Source of the DNA: Alienimonas californiensis | GTDB taxonomy: Bacteria > Planctomycetota > Planctomycetia > Planctomycetales > Planctomycetaceae | Reading direction: 5' to 3' | Assembly: GCF_007743815.1 (NCBI RefSeq) | Contig: NZ_CP036265.1 | Coordinates: 2,684,823-2,748,822, forward strand | DNA: 64,000 bases | Shown: positions 1 through 8,115 of the stretch, in pieces | Layout: each line of letters starts with the position of its first letter | How positions within the stretch are numbered: position 1 is the first letter of the stretch | Position numbers and translations under genes: made by a program | Notes under the pieces: model-generated | The model's input: the letters and a program-made list of their open reading frames with translations, nothing else | The model's database searches: none | Told to the model about the DNA's origin: nothing

Positions 1-76
1 GATCCGCGTCCCGTCACGCGTTTTTTCCGCACATTCCTTCCCAGATCCGCCGCCTTCCGGCGTCCGAGGCCTCCCG

Positions 77-442
77 ATGATCCAGATGGAAACCGAGCTC
101 GAGGTCGCGGACAATTCCGGGGCTAAGATCGTCAAGTGCATCAAGGTGCTGGGCGGAACCAAGAAGCGGACGGCCGGCTTGGGTGACGTGATCGTCGTCT
201 CGGTTCAGAAGGCGGCGCCGGGCTCTGCGATCAAGAAGGGCACCGTCACCCGTGGCGTGATCGTCCGCACCCGCAAGGCGCATCGCCGCGTCGACGGCAG
301 CTATGTGCGGTTCGACACCAACGCCCTGGTCGTCACGGACAAGGACGGCAACCCCCGCGGCACCCGCATCTTCGGGGCGGTCGCCCGTGAGTTGCGAGGC
401 CGGTATATGAAGATCGTGTCGCTCGCCAGCGACGTGGTCTGA
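77..442 (+). CDS. rplN: 50S ribosomal protein L14
   Basis: Large-subunit protein L14, an early 23S rRNA binder at the subunit interface. The 121-residue product matches the family length (about 122). It starts with the diagnostic [17 protein letters not shown] and continues with the CIKVLGG motif. It is the first complete gene of the window and belongs to the S10/spc super-operon. The genes that normally precede it (rpmC, rpsQ) would lie off the left edge: the 76 bases before it hold no recognisable gene end. The next gene, rplX, follows after 70 bases that contain a palindrome. Confidence 0.97.
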   Translation: MIQMETELEVADNSGAKIVKCIKVLGGTKKRTAGLGDVIVVSVQKAAPGSAIKKGTVTRGVIVRTRKAHRRVDGSYVRFDTNALVVTDKDGNPRGTRIFGAVARELRGRYMKIVSLASDVV

Positions 443-473
443 ACCTTCCGCCGCGCGACCCGACTCCCCTAGC

Positions 474-503
474 ACGGGGGGCTGACGCCCCCACGCTCGC
501 CCC
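474..503 (+). repeat. Family A palindrome upstream of rplX
   Basis: A short GC-rich hairpin (GGGGGC, loop TGAC, GCCCCC) followed by CACGCTCGCC. It ends 9 bases before the rplX start codon. The same hairpin-plus-CGCTCGCC pattern recurs in front of several other genes in this window, so it is a dispersed element rather than a gene-specific site. Confidence 0.75.
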
Positions 504-512
504 AAAGTTCCC

Positions 513-866
513 ATGAAGATCAAGAAGAACGACCTCGTCGTCGTCACCGCCGGTAACCACAAGTCCCCGCAGCCGAAGCGGGTGCTGGAAGTGCGCGACG
601 GCGGGAAGAAGCTGGTCGTTGAGGGCGTCGCCGTGGCGTTCAAGCACGTTAAGAAGGGTCACCCCAAGAGCCCGCAGGGCGGCCGGCTCGAGATGGAAAT
701 GGCGATCGACGCCTCCAACGTGATGTACTTCGACCAGGCCGCCGGCAAGCCCTGCCGCCTGGGCTTCCGGTACACGGAGGACGGCGCCAAGGAACGGTAC
801 TGCAAGGGCAGCGGCAACGCCGCCGGCATCGTCAGCCCGCCCAAAGCCAAGTACGCCTCCAAGTAG
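513..866 (+). CDS. rplX: 50S ribosomal protein L24
   Basis: L24 is an assembly initiator of the 50S subunit and binds 23S rRNA through a KOW domain. The 117-residue product begins MKIKKNDLVVVTAGN, the KOW segment, followed by the G(K/H)-rich basic stretch typical of L24 (GVAVAFKHVKKGHPKSPQGG). The C-terminal part, with FRYTEDGAKERYCKGSG, is slightly longer than the E. coli protein (104 residues). It lies in the canonical L14-L24-L5 order. No clear Shine-Dalgarno sequence is present; the start follows a family A palindrome. Confidence 0.96.
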   Translation: MKIKKNDLVVVTAGNHKSPQPKRVLEVRDGGKKLVVEGVAVAFKHVKKGHPKSPQGGRLEMEMAIDASNVMYFDQAAGKPCRLGFRYTEDGAKERYCKGSGNAAGIVSPPKAKYASK

Positions 867-963
867 CGCCGCCTTCGGCGCCCCCTCCCGTCCGCCCCCG
901 CGAAAGCGCATCGGCGAGCGACGTCCCCCCGTCGCAAACCTCGCCGGTCCCTGAAAGAACGTC

Positions 964-1533
964 ATGCAACCCCGCCTCCGCACGAAGTACGAGAACGAAG
1001 TTCTCCCCGAGCTGAAGCAGGAGATCGGCCGCGACAACCCGCACGCGCTGCCGAAGCTGAAGAAGATCGTGATCAGCATGGGCCTCGGCGAGGCCAGTCG
1101 CGACAGCAAGCTGATCGATCAGGCGCAGGACATGCTCTCGATCATCGCCGGCCAAAAGGCGGCGCGGCGGAAGGCCACGAAGAGCATTTCGCAGTTCCGT
1201 CTCCGTGAAGGGACGGAAGTCGGCGTGATGGTCACGCTGCGGGGCGCCCGGATGTACGAGTTCCTCGACCGCCTCGTCGCCCTGGCCCTGCCGCGGGTTC
1301 GAGATTTCCGCGGGCTGAACCCGAAGGGGTTCGACGGCGCCGGCAACTTCAACATGGGCTTGAACGAGCAGTACGTGTTCCCCGAGGTCGATCCGGACCG
1401 CTTCCCCAATCAGCAGGGGATGAACATCGTGATGGTCACCACCGCTCAGAACGACGACGAGGGTCGCCTGCTGATGCGGAAGCTCGGCTTGCCGCTCCGT
1501 AAGCCGGGCGACACCGGCGGCCGTCGCAAGTAG
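964..1533 (+). CDS. rplE: 50S ribosomal protein L5
   Basis: L5 binds 5S rRNA and contacts the P-site tRNA in the central protuberance. The 189-residue product has family hallmarks: PKLKKIVISMGLGEA near residue 30, GQKAARRKATKSISQFRLREG, and the C-terminal NQQGMNIVMVTTAQNDDEGRLL. The length is close to E. coli L5 (179). In most bacteria rpsN (S14) follows L5; here only 99 bases separate rplE from rpsH, too few for even the short zinc-binding S14, so rpsN must lie elsewhere. Confidence 0.97.
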   Translation: MQPRLRTKYENEVLPELKQEIGRDNPHALPKLKKIVISMGLGEASRDSKLIDQAQDMLSIIAGQKAARRKATKSISQFRLREGTEVGVMVTLRGARMYEFLDRLVALALPRVRDFRGLNPKGFDGAGNFNMGLNEQYVFPEVDPDRFPNQQGMNIVMVTTAQNDDEGRLLMRKLGLPLRKPGDTGGRRK

Positions 1534-1567
1534 TCTTCGCTGATCCTGATTTTCCGCTGCACCGCTC

Positions 1568-1601
1568 GGGGGGCTGATGCCCGCCGCTCGCCCCGCTCGC
1601 C
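1568..1601 (+). repeat. Family A palindrome upstream of rpsH
   Basis: GGGGGGCTGATGCCC followed by CGCTCGCC, twice partly repeated. It lies 31 bases before the rpsH start. The loop differs by one base (TGAT instead of TGAC) from the other copies, and the stem is imperfect. Confidence 0.65.
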
Positions 1602-1632
1602 TCCTTTTCACTTTCGCCCCAAGGCCCCCGCC

Positions 1633-2028
1633 ATGATGACCGACCCGGTGGCGGACATGCTCACCCGCATCCGCAACGCCGTCGCGATTGAGCGGCCGCA
1701 CGTCGACATTCCCACCTCCAAACTCAAGGTCGGCATTGCCGAGGCTTTGCAGCGCGAAGGTTACATCTGGGAATACGAGATCGTCGAGAGCGAACCGCGG
1801 AACGTTCTGCGGCTCATTCTGAAGTACGGACCGAACGGCGAGCGGGTCATCACCAAGATCGACCGGCACTCGAAGCCCGGTTGCCGCGTGTACGCCAACG
1901 TCAAGGGCACCCCGACGGTGCTGGACGGCCTGGGCGTGGCGATCCTGAGTACCAACAAGGGCGTGCTGAGCAGCCGCGAGGCCAGAGCTCAGAATGTCGG
2001 CGGCGAAGTCCTCTGCACCATCTATTAA
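1633..2028 (+). CDS. rpsH: 30S ribosomal protein S8
   Basis: S8 binds the central domain of 16S rRNA and, in E. coli, also represses the spc operon. The 131-residue product matches the family length. It opens with MMTDPVADMLTRIRNA and ends with the conserved LSSREARAQNVGGEVLCTIY (STNKGVLSSREAR motif). Two consecutive ATG codons could start translation (1633 or 1636). It follows rplE directly because rpsN is missing, and precedes rplF. Confidence 0.97.
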   Translation: MMTDPVADMLTRIRNAVAIERPHVDIPTSKLKVGIAEALQREGYIWEYEIVESEPRNVLRLILKYGPNGERVITKIDRHSKPGCRVYANVKGTPTVLDGLGVAILSTNKGVLSSREARAQNVGGEVLCTIY

Positions 2029-2080
2029 GTTTCTGAGCGGGGTTCGCCCCGTTCGTGTCCCCCTCCTCCCGGACGCACCC

Positions 2081-2096
2081 GGCGGCTGACGCCCCC
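2081..2096 (+). repeat. Family A palindrome core upstream of rplF
   Basis: GGCGGCTGACGCCCCC, the hairpin core of family A without the CGCTCGCC tail, 33 bases before the chosen rplF start. It lies inside a longer open frame (from 2055) that I do not use as the rplF start. Confidence 0.55.
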
Positions 2097-2129
2097 GGCC
2101 CGCCGACGGTTCCCTCCCGCAACGCAACC

Positions 2130-2684
2130 ATGTCTCGTATCGGCAAGCAGCCGGTCGCCGTACCGGACGGCGTGACCGTCGCCGTCAACAACGGCTCCGT
2201 CAACGTGAAGGGCCCGAAGGGCGATCTGACCTTCGCCCCGCACCCGAACATGACCGTGACGCTCGCCGACGACGGCAAGAGCGTCTCGGTCTCCCGGCCG
2301 AACGACCAAGCACAGAACCGCGCCCTGCACGGGCTGACGCGGTCGCTGATCGACAACATGGTGACCGGCGTGAAGGAGCCGTTCGAGCGCAAGCTGGAGA
2401 TTCGCGGCGTCGGTTACAACGCCCGGCTCAACGGCAGCACGCTCTCGTTGCAGGTCGGCTTCGCCAACACGATCATGCTGACGGTGCCGGACGGTGTGGA
2501 ATGCACGCTACCGGACCAAACCCACGTGATCGTCCGCAGCCCGGACAAGCAGAAGTGCGGGCAGTTCGCGGCCAACGTCCGCAAGGTGCGTCCGCCCGAA
2601 CCCTACAAAGGCAAGGGCATCCGCTACGACGGCGAGCAGGTCAAGCAGAAGGCCGGTAAGGCGTTCGGCTCCGGCGGCAAGTAG
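2130..2684 (+). CDS. rplF: 50S ribosomal protein L6
   Basis: L6 sits near the GTPase-associated region of the 50S subunit. I start it at the internal ATG giving MSRIGKQPVAVPDGV, the universal L6 N-terminus. The frame is open further upstream, but those 25 residues are Pro/Ser-rich and overlap a dispersed palindrome. The 184-residue product ends with the conserved VRKVRPPEPYKGKGIRYDGE and a Lys-rich tail, as in the family. The spacing to rplR is about 130 bases and includes a strong hairpin. Confidence 0.96.
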   Translation: MSRIGKQPVAVPDGVTVAVNNGSVNVKGPKGDLTFAPHPNMTVTLADDGKSVSVSRPNDQAQNRALHGLTRSLIDNMVTGVKEPFERKLEIRGVGYNARLNGSTLSLQVGFANTIMLTVPDGVECTLPDQTHVIVRSPDKQKCGQFAANVRKVRPPEPYKGKGIRYDGEQVKQKAGKAFGSGGK

Positions 2685-2725
2685 TCCCCTTGCCTGCCTG
2701 AACCCGGACGCTTGCGTTCGGCTTG

Positions 2726-2746
2726 GCCCCGAGCTTCGCTCGGGGC
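2726..2746 (+). repeat. Hairpin in rplF-rplR gap
   Basis: An 8-bp perfect stem (GCCCCGAG / CTCGGGGC) around CTTCG. It follows CGCTTGCGTTCGGCTT, a fragment similar to the CGCTTGCGCTTCGGGCT arm of family C. It is followed by GGTTGCCCTTTTCG, a weak T-rich stretch. It may be a processing or attenuation site within the operon, or simply a decayed repeat. Confidence 0.45.
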
Positions 2747-2815
2747 GGTTGCCCTTTTCGCCGCCTCACCGCATAGTGCCCGGCCTGCCGCCGGGTGACG
2801 AACCCCCACAGTCCG

Positions 2816-3181
2816 ATGCCGACCCAGAAGAAACTCGCCCAGACCCGCGCCCGCCGCGGCTACCGCGTGCGCAACCGGATCCGCAAGTTTGCGGCCGGCC
2901 GGCCGCGGCTGACGGTGTTCCGCTCCAACAAGCACACCTACGCCCAGCTGATCGACGACGTCGCCGGTCGCACCTTGGCCGCCGCCAGCACGGCCGAATC
3001 GGCCTCCGGCGGCAAAGCCGCGGGTGACGCCGATTCCGCGAAGAAGGTTGGCCAGTTGATCGCCGAGCGGGCTAAGGAAGCCGGCGTGACCGAGGTTGTG
3101 TTCGACCGCGGTCGCTACGCCTTCCACGGCCGCGTCGCCGCGGTCGCCCAGGGCGCCCGCGACGGCGGCCTCTCGTTCTAA
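2816..3181 (+). CDS. rplR: 50S ribosomal protein L18
   Basis: L18 binds 5S rRNA with L5. I start it at the ATG giving [20 protein letters not shown]; a GTG seven codons upstream is also in frame. The 121-residue product matches the family length. It has the [21 protein letters not shown] core and the C-terminal [26 protein letters not shown]. An Ala/Gly-rich stretch around residues 60-75 resembles the variable loop of the family. It is followed by rpsE, with a family A palindrome in between. Confidence 0.96.
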   Translation: MPTQKKLAQTRARRGYRVRNRIRKFAAGRPRLTVFRSNKHTYAQLIDDVAGRTLAAASTAESASGGKAAGDADSAKKVGQLIAERAKEAGVTEVVFDRGRYAFHGRVAAVAQGARDGGLSF

Positions 3182-3220
3182 TCCGGCTCGGTTCCTCCCG
3201 TTCGCATTGTCGCCGAGACT

Positions 3221-3250
3221 CGGAGGGCTGACGCCCGCCGCTCGCCTCCC
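3221..3250 (+). repeat. Family A palindrome upstream of rpsE
   Basis: GGAGGGCTGACGCCCGCCGCTCGCC, 38 bases before rpsE. It is the same arrangement as in front of rplX and map. Confidence 0.65.
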
Positions 3251-3288
3251 TGACCTCCGCCCTCCGCCTTCTCACCTCCGCCCTCAAA

Positions 3289-3765
3289 ATGTCTCAAGGC
3301 CGCGGCGATTCGCCGGAAAAGACCGTCCAGATTCGCCGCTGCTCCTGTGTGGTGAAGGGCGGTCGGCGCTTCAGCTTCACGGCGCTGGTGGTGACCGGGA
3401 ACTCCCAGGGCAAGGTCGGTTACGGCTACGGCAAGGCGATCGAGGTGCCGCTGGCGATTGAGAAGGCCACGAAGCAGGCCAATCGCCAGTTGAAGGACGT
3501 TCCGGTGGTTGACGGCACGATCCCGCACAAGGTGATCGGCTCCTATCGCAGCAGCAAGGTGATTCTGATCCCGGCCCGTCCCGGTACCGGCATCATCGCC
3601 GGCGAGGCGGTGCGGGCGGTCGTCGAGAGCGCCGGGGTGACGGACATCCTCACGAAGTCCATCGGCTCCTCGAACCCGGTGAACCTGGTCAAGGCGGTAA
3701 TGGACGGTCTGCAGTCCCTGCGGACCCGCGACACCGTCGCCACGCTCCGCGGCGTCGAGCTCTAA
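3289..3765 (+). CDS. rpsE: 30S ribosomal protein S5
   Basis: S5 is part of the mRNA entry tunnel and decoding fidelity centre. The 158-residue product contains the double-stranded-RNA-binding fold with VVKGGRRFSFTALVVTG and GKVGYGYGKA, and the C-terminal domain with IPARPGTGIIAGEAVRAVVE and KSIGSSNPVNLVKA. Length and motifs are canonical. In most bacteria rpmD (L30) follows; here the next gene is rplO after about 100 bases with no L30 frame. Confidence 0.97.
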   Translation: MSQGRGDSPEKTVQIRRCSCVVKGGRRFSFTALVVTGNSQGKVGYGYGKAIEVPLAIEKATKQANRQLKDVPVVDGTIPHKVIGSYRSSKVILIPARPGTGIIAGEAVRAVVESAGVTDILTKSIGSSNPVNLVKAVMDGLQSLRTRDTVATLRGVEL

Positions 3766-3868
3766 ATCAATCTGTTAGCCGCCCTCTTGAAAGGGGCGGC
3801 TAACCCGCGTTTCTTCGTTTCAACATCAGTCCGCCGCACGACGGCACGGGCGAGGCGGGAGCCGAACT

Positions 3869-4528
3869 ATGATCATCGACGACGTCCATAAGGACATCCG
3901 TAAGAACCGCAAGAAAAAGCGGGTCGGCCGCGGGCCGGGCTCGGGCCACGGCAAGACCAGCGGTCGTGGTCATAAGGGCTTCTACTCCCGCGCCGGCTCC
4001 AGCCGGCGGACCGGCTTCGCCGGCGGGACGACCCCGCTGTTCATGCGGGTCGCCAAGCGGGGCTTCTCCAATGCCAAGTACCGCTTGAAGGTGGCTGCGG
4101 TGAACGTCTCCTCGCTGGAGGTGTTCGACGGCGGTACTGAGATCACGCCGGAGTTCCTGAAGGAAAAGGGCTTCACCAACGGCCCGTTCGACGTGGTCAA
4201 GATCCTCGGCGACGGCGAACTGACCAAGAAGCTGACGGTGAAGGCTCACCGCTTCAGCGCCAGCGCCCGGCAGAAGATCGAAGCCGCCGGCGGCACGGTG
4301 GTTGAAGTGGAGCGGACGAAGGCTGAGAGCAAGCGGTCCCGTGGCGTTTCCGCTGCGATGGCGGCGGCGGGCGAGACTGTCAGCGGCGCGGCCGGAAGCG
4401 CCGCTCACGCGGCCGCCGGAGTGGTCTCCAGGGCTGCCAAGGCGGTCTCTGACGCCGCCGAGTCCGTGAAAGAGACCTTGACCGGCGACGACGACTCCGC
4501 CGACGCTGACGAGTCTGTCGACAAGTAA
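3869..4528 (+). CDS. rplO: 50S ribosomal protein L15 with C-terminal extension
   Basis: L15 is a late-assembly 50S protein. Residues 1 to about 150 are a normal L15: [20 protein letters not shown] near the start, [15 protein letters not shown], and the C-terminal [19 protein letters not shown]. After that, where E. coli L15 ends (144 residues), about 70 more residues follow. They are Ala-rich with Ser, Val and Lys (160-205) and then an acidic end ([14 protein letters not shown]). The tail looks like an amphipathic, apolipoprotein-like helix; its role is unknown. The gene precedes secY as usual. Confidence 0.94.
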   Translation: MIIDDVHKDIRKNRKKKRVGRGPGSGHGKTSGRGHKGFYSRAGSSRRTGFAGGTTPLFMRVAKRGFSNAKYRLKVAAVNVSSLEVFDGGTEITPEFLKEKGFTNGPFDVVKILGDGELTKKLTVKAHRFSASARQKIEAAGGTVVEVERTKAESKRSRGVSAAMAAAGETVSGAAGSAAHAAAGVVSRAAKAVSDAAESVKETLTGDDDSADADESVDK

Positions 4529-4602
4529 CGCCCCCGCCGCGGCCCCTCGCGGCTGCCGGGCCCACCCCCTGCCGATCAAGCCCCGAAGGACCGCGGGACG
4601 CG

Positions 4603-5964
4603 ATGTTCAATAAGCTCGTCACCGTCTTCCGCATCCCCGAGTTGCGGCGGAAGATCCTGCTCACGCTGATTCTCCTGGCGGTTTACCGCATGGGGTTCAG
4701 CATCCCCCTGCCGTTCATCGACCAGGATCAGCTCGCCGCCCTCCAGGCGAAGAGCCAGGGCGACAGCAACGATCCGACCGGCCGCGTGCTGCAGGTCGTC
4801 AGTCTGTTCTCGGCGTCCAGCCTGTCGAACGCGACGATCTTCGGCCTGGGGATCATGCCGTATATCTCGGCGAGCATCATCTTCCAGTTGCTCGGCAGCG
4901 TGTACCCGCCCCTGGAGAAGCTGCAGAAGGAGGGCGAAAGCGGGCGACGAAAGATTACGGAGTGGACCCGCTACGCCACGGTGCTGATCTGTATCGGGCA
5001 GAGTTATTTCTGGATCAAGCAGCTCTCCAGCGGCAGCCTGACCGGTCAGAAGCTCATCATGACCGAGTACGACTGGTGGCTGTATTACATGCTCGGCACG
5101 GTCGTGATGACCGCCGGTACGATCTTCCTGATGTGGATCGGCGAGCAGATCGACGCCTACGGCATCGGCAACGGCATCAGTCTGCTGATCATGGCGGGCA
5201 TCCTCGCCCAGATGCCCGGCGCCGGGTACGACCTGCTGCAACCGGCCTTCAAGAACGGCATCGCGCTGGGCTCGGAGATGGGCATCGACACGCTGTTGCT
5301 ACTCACACTGCTCTTCGCAGGGGTGATCGCCTGGGTGGTGTTCATCACCCAGGGGCAGCGCCGCATTCCGATTCAGAGCCAGAAGCACGTCCGCGGGCGC
5401 CGCAGCGCCGGCGGTCAGCGGCAGAGCCTGCCGCTGCGGGTGAACCAGGCCGGCGTCATGCCGATCATCTTCGCCAGCAGTCTGCTGATGTTCCCCTACT
5501 TCATTTTCAACTACCTCCAGCAGGTGTTCCCGAACATCGGCGTGTTGCAGGAGTTGAACGCCGCGTTCGGCGGGCAGGGCTTCATCTATAACCTGCTGTA
5601 CGTCGTGCTGATCTACTTCTTCTGCTACTTCTGGACGGCGATCACCTTCAATCCGAAGGACATGGCGGAGAACCTGAAGGACTACGGCTCCTTCATCCCC
5701 GGTTACCGCCCCGGCGCCCGGACGGCGAACCATCTGGAAGCGGTGATGGTCCGTATCACCTACGTCGGGGCCGCGTTCCTGGCGCTGGTCGCCATCATCC
5801 CGGCGATCATCAGCTCCTACCTCGGCGTTCCGCCGATGGCCGCGAGCTTCTACGGCGGCACCGGCCTGCTGATTGTGGTGAGCGTCGTGCTGGACCTCGT
5901 CCAGAAGATCGACAGCCACCTCGTCATGCGGAACTACCCGGGTCTGCTGGACGCGGAGAACTGA
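4603..5964 (+). CDS. secY: Preprotein translocase subunit SecY
   Basis: SecY is the central channel of the Sec translocon in the inner membrane. The 453-residue product has about ten hydrophobic segments, starting with ILLTLILLAVYRMGFSIPLPFID. Family motifs visible are ALGIMPYISASIIFQLL (here GLGIMPYISASIIFQLL), the loop with GIGNGISLLI, the QRRIPIQ region and the late loop PKDMAENLKDYGSFIPGYRPG. GAAGGA lies 12-18 bases before the start. It is followed by a hairpin with a short T run and then map; the frequent intermediate adk is absent. Confidence 0.97.
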   Translation: MFNKLVTVFRIPELRRKILLTLILLAVYRMGFSIPLPFIDQDQLAALQAKSQGDSNDPTGRVLQVVSLFSASSLSNATIFGLGIMPYISASIIFQLLGSVYPPLEKLQKEGESGRRKITEWTRYATVLICIGQSYFWIKQLSSGSLTGQKLIMTEYDWWLYYMLGTVVMTAGTIFLMWIGEQIDAYGIGNGISLLIMAGILAQMPGAGYDLLQPAFKNGIALGSEMGIDTLLLLTLLFAGVIAWVVFITQGQRRIPIQSQKHVRGRRSAGGQRQSLPLRVNQAGVMPIIFASSLLMFPYFIFNYLQQVFPNIGVLQELNAAFGGQGFIYNLLYVVLIYFFCYFWTAITFNPKDMAENLKDYGSFIPGYRPGARTANHLEAVMVRITYVGAAFLALVAIIPAIISSYLGVPPMAASFYGGTGLLIVVSVVLDLVQKIDSHLVMRNYPGLLDAEN

Positions 5965-5980
5965 GCAGTAGTCAGGCGAG

Positions 5981-6000
5981 CGGGGGGCGCGAGCCCCCCG
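5981..6000 (+). terminator. Hairpin after secY
   Basis: A perfect 8-bp stem CGGGGGGC / GCCCCCCG with loop GCGA, followed by TTT, 17 bases after the secY stop. It is shaped like a weak intrinsic terminator. It also has family A character (preceded by GGCGAG, the reverse complement of CTCGCC). It may separate the spc operon from map or only attenuate. Confidence 0.5.
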
Positions 6001-6040
6001 TTTCCAATTCCCCGTGTCATTGGACGCGAACGAACCCACG

Positions 6041-6064
6041 GAGGGCTGACGCCCACCGCTCGCC
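6041..6064 (+). repeat. Family A palindrome abutting the map start
   Basis: GAGGGCTGACGCCCACCGCTCGCC ends exactly at the base before the map ATG. This is the tightest example of the element sitting where a ribosome-binding site would be expected. Confidence 0.7.
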
Positions 6065-6868
6065 ATGCCTGTTACCTTGAAGACCGCCGCCGAACTCGAC
6101 CGCATGCGAGCGGCCGGGGCGGCGGTGGCGGCGTGTCACGACGCGGTGCGGGCGATTCTGAAGCCCGGCGTCACCACCCGTGAACTCGACGACGCCGTCT
6201 GGCGGGCGATGCGCCAACGCGGGGGCTCCCCGCTGTTTCTCGGCTTTCCAAACGGCGACGGCGACGGCCCCCCCTTCCCGGCCGTCACCTGCATCAGCGT
6301 GCAGGATGAAGTCGTGCACGGCATCCCCGGGGATCGGGCGTTGAAGGCCGGGGAGTTGGTTAGCGTGGACGTCGGCGTGCGGCTGCACGGGTGGTGCGGG
6401 GACAGCGGCTGGACCTACGCTGTGGGCGAGCCCTCCGCGGAACACGCCCGGCTGATGGACTGCGGCCGCGAGTCCCTGGCGTTCGCCCTGCGGGAGTTGC
6501 CGCGGCGCAAGCGCTGGAGCGAGATCGCAGGCCCGCTCGCGGAGATCGCCGCCGCCGCGGGGTTCGGGGTCGTCAAGGAGTTCAGCGGGCACGGCCTGGG
6601 CCGCACGATGCACGAGGAGCCGGAGGTCCCGAACTACGCGGACGATCTGCGCTCCAACTGGGACTTCGATCTGGTCCCCGGCCTGACGCTGGCGATCGAA
6701 CCGATGCTGACCGCCGGTAGTCCGGACGTGAGCGTTTCCGACGACGACTGGTGGACGGTGACGACGGACGACGGCTCCGCCGCCGTACATTTCGAGCACA
6801 CCGTCGCGCTGACGGAGCGCGGCGTGGAGATCCTGACCGCGGGCGTCGGCGAGCCGCTGGCGCTGTGA
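6065..6868 (+). CDS. map: Type I methionine aminopeptidase
   Basis: Removes the initiator methionine from new proteins in the cytosol. The 267-residue product has all metal ligands of the pita-bread fold: Asp in VSVDVGVRLHGW and Asp in CGDSG, His in GHGLGRTMHEEPEVPNY, Glu in LTLAIEPMLTAG and Glu in VHFEHTVALTERG. The upstream substrate His is present in VVHGIPGDR. It lies between secY and rpmJ as in many bacteria, but without adk and infA. No Shine-Dalgarno sequence is visible because a palindrome abuts the start. Confidence 0.96.
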   Translation: MPVTLKTAAELDRMRAAGAAVAACHDAVRAILKPGVTTRELDDAVWRAMRQRGGSPLFLGFPNGDGDGPPFPAVTCISVQDEVVHGIPGDRALKAGELVSVDVGVRLHGWCGDSGWTYAVGEPSAEHARLMDCGRESLAFALRELPRRKRWSEIAGPLAEIAAAAGFGVVKEFSGHGLGRTMHEEPEVPNYADDLRSNWDFDLVPGLTLAIEPMLTAGSPDVSVSDDDWWTVTTDDGSAAVHFEHTVALTERGVEILTAGVGEPLAL

Positions 6869-7068
6869 CTCGGCACCGTGATTTCGCGATTGCTGCGCCG
6901 CGGCACGGTTTTCGCGGTCGGATCGGTTGAGGTTCGGACGGACGGCGCCTAGACTCGGCGGTTCGCCCCAGTGCGCCCCCGGTGCCTCCGTTCGGCGCCC
7001 GCACGTTCTCGCCGTTTCGTCGCCGCCCCGGGCGGCTCCTATTTGTCCCGCTCAGGGAGGACTGCCCG

Positions 7069-7185
7069 ATGAAGGTTCGTTCCAGCGTCAAGCGTATCTG
7101 CGAAGCATGCAAGGTCGTGCGTCGCAAGGGGCGGGTGTACGTGATCTGCACCGCCAATCCCCGCCATAAGCAGCGTCAGGGTTAG
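7069..7185 (+). CDS. rpmJ: 50S ribosomal protein L36
   Basis: A 38-residue protein starting [21 protein letters not shown], the classic L36 with its zinc ligands (C14, C17, a third Cys in [15 protein letters not shown] and a His). A clear ribosome-binding site, AGGGAGG, lies 8 bases upstream, which is unusual for this window and fixes the start. The frame is open upstream, but the extra 29 residues are not L36-like. Infrequently for this operon, infA is not found before it. Confidence 0.95.
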   Translation: MKVRSSVKRICEACKVVRRKGRVYVICTANPRHKQRQG

Positions 7186-7230
7186 TCCCGGTCGCCGGCG
7201 GCTGCGTCCGCTCCCCGTTTCTCCGCTCAT

Positions 7231-7256
7231 GGGGCTCTCGCCCCACGCTCGCCTCC
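7231..7256 (+). repeat. Family A-like palindrome upstream of rpsM
   Basis: GGGGCTCTCGCCCCACGCTCGCC: the stem GGGGC / GCCCC with loop TCTC, followed by the typical ACGCTCGCC tail. It ends 17 bases before rpsM. Confidence 0.6.
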
Positions 7257-7273
7257 CGCCAGCACACGAAGTT

Positions 7274-7660
7274 ATGCCGCGTATCCAGGGCGTCGACATT
7301 CCCACCGACAAGCCCGCGTACATCTCGCTGTCGTACCTGTACGGCATCGGTCAGCACACCGCGATTCAGATCTGCGAGCAGCTCGACCTCGATCCCCGCG
7401 TCAAGGCGGGCGAGATCGGCGAAGAGGGCATCTCCCAGATCAACAACCTGCTGGATAAGTCCTACACGATCGAGGGCGCCCTGCGGCGTCAGGTCGCCGG
7501 GGACATCTCCCGGTTGAAGGAGATCGGCTGCTATCGCGGCATTCGTCACCGTCGCGGCCTGCCGGTCCGCGGGCAGCGGACGCAGACCAACGCCCGCACC
7601 CGCAAGGGCGGCAAGAAGACCGTCGCCGGTAAGAAGGGCGTCAAGGATATGCGGCACTAA
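7274..7660 (+). CDS. rpsM: 30S ribosomal protein S13
   Basis: S13 contacts the P-site tRNA and the 50S subunit in the head of the 30S. I start it at the ATG giving MPRIQGVDIPTDKPAYISLSY; an upstream in-frame ATG (7229) would add 15 residues from a palindrome. The 128-residue product has the helix-two-turn-helix segment, YRGIRHRRGLPVRGQRTQTNARTRKG and a Lys-rich end. It is followed by rpsK, as in the alpha operon. Confidence 0.97.
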   Translation: MPRIQGVDIPTDKPAYISLSYLYGIGQHTAIQICEQLDLDPRVKAGEIGEEGISQINNLLDKSYTIEGALRRQVAGDISRLKEIGCYRGIRHRRGLPVRGQRTQTNARTRKGGKKTVAGKKGVKDMRH

Positions 7661-7734
7661 CCTTCGCTGGTTCCGCTCTCCGGTCGCGCTCGATCTCCCC
7701 TCTCCTTTCGCTTTAACCGCCCAGTCCTCCGCCC

Positions 7735-8115
7735 GTGGCCAAAGTCAAACGCAAGCGTGTCCGTCGCAACGTCAGCCGGGCCGTGGCCCACATCAAGGCG
7801 ACGTTCAACAACACCACGGTGACGATCGCCGATACCAACGGGGACGTTCTCTGCTGGGCGACGGCCGGCACGATGAACTTCAAGGGCTCCCGCAAGAGCA
7901 CGCCCTACGCCGCCCAACGGGCCGCGGAGAGCTGCGCCGAGCGGGCCTCGAAGTTCGGCGTCAAGGAGATGGAGGTCAAAGTGAAGGGCCCCGGTAGCGG
8001 GCGCGAGAGCGCCATTACCGGGCTCCAGATTCCGGGGCTGTCCATCAAAAGCATCGAGGACGTCACCCCGCTGCCGCATAACGGCTGTCGCCCGCCCAAG
8101 AAGCGCCGCGTCTGA
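7735..8115 (+). CDS. rpsK: 30S ribosomal protein S11
   Basis: S11 lines the mRNA exit platform of the 30S. The 126-residue product starts with GTG ([20 protein letters not shown]). It carries [19 protein letters not shown], the [12 protein letters not shown] segment and the C-terminal [18 protein letters not shown], all canonical. In most bacteria rpsD (S4) follows; here rpoA is next after about 195 bases, and no S4 frame is present. Confidence 0.97.
   Translation: MAKVKRKRVRRNVSRAVAHIKATFNNTTVTIADTNGDVLCWATAGTMNFKGSRKSTPYAAQRAAESCAERASKFGVKEMEVKVKGPGSGRESAITGLQIPGLSIKSIEDVTPLPHNGCRPPKKRRV

Noticed and set aside
5299..6105. Open frames on the - strand across secY and map
   Set aside because: No recognisable domain. 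secY and map are unambiguous on the + strand.
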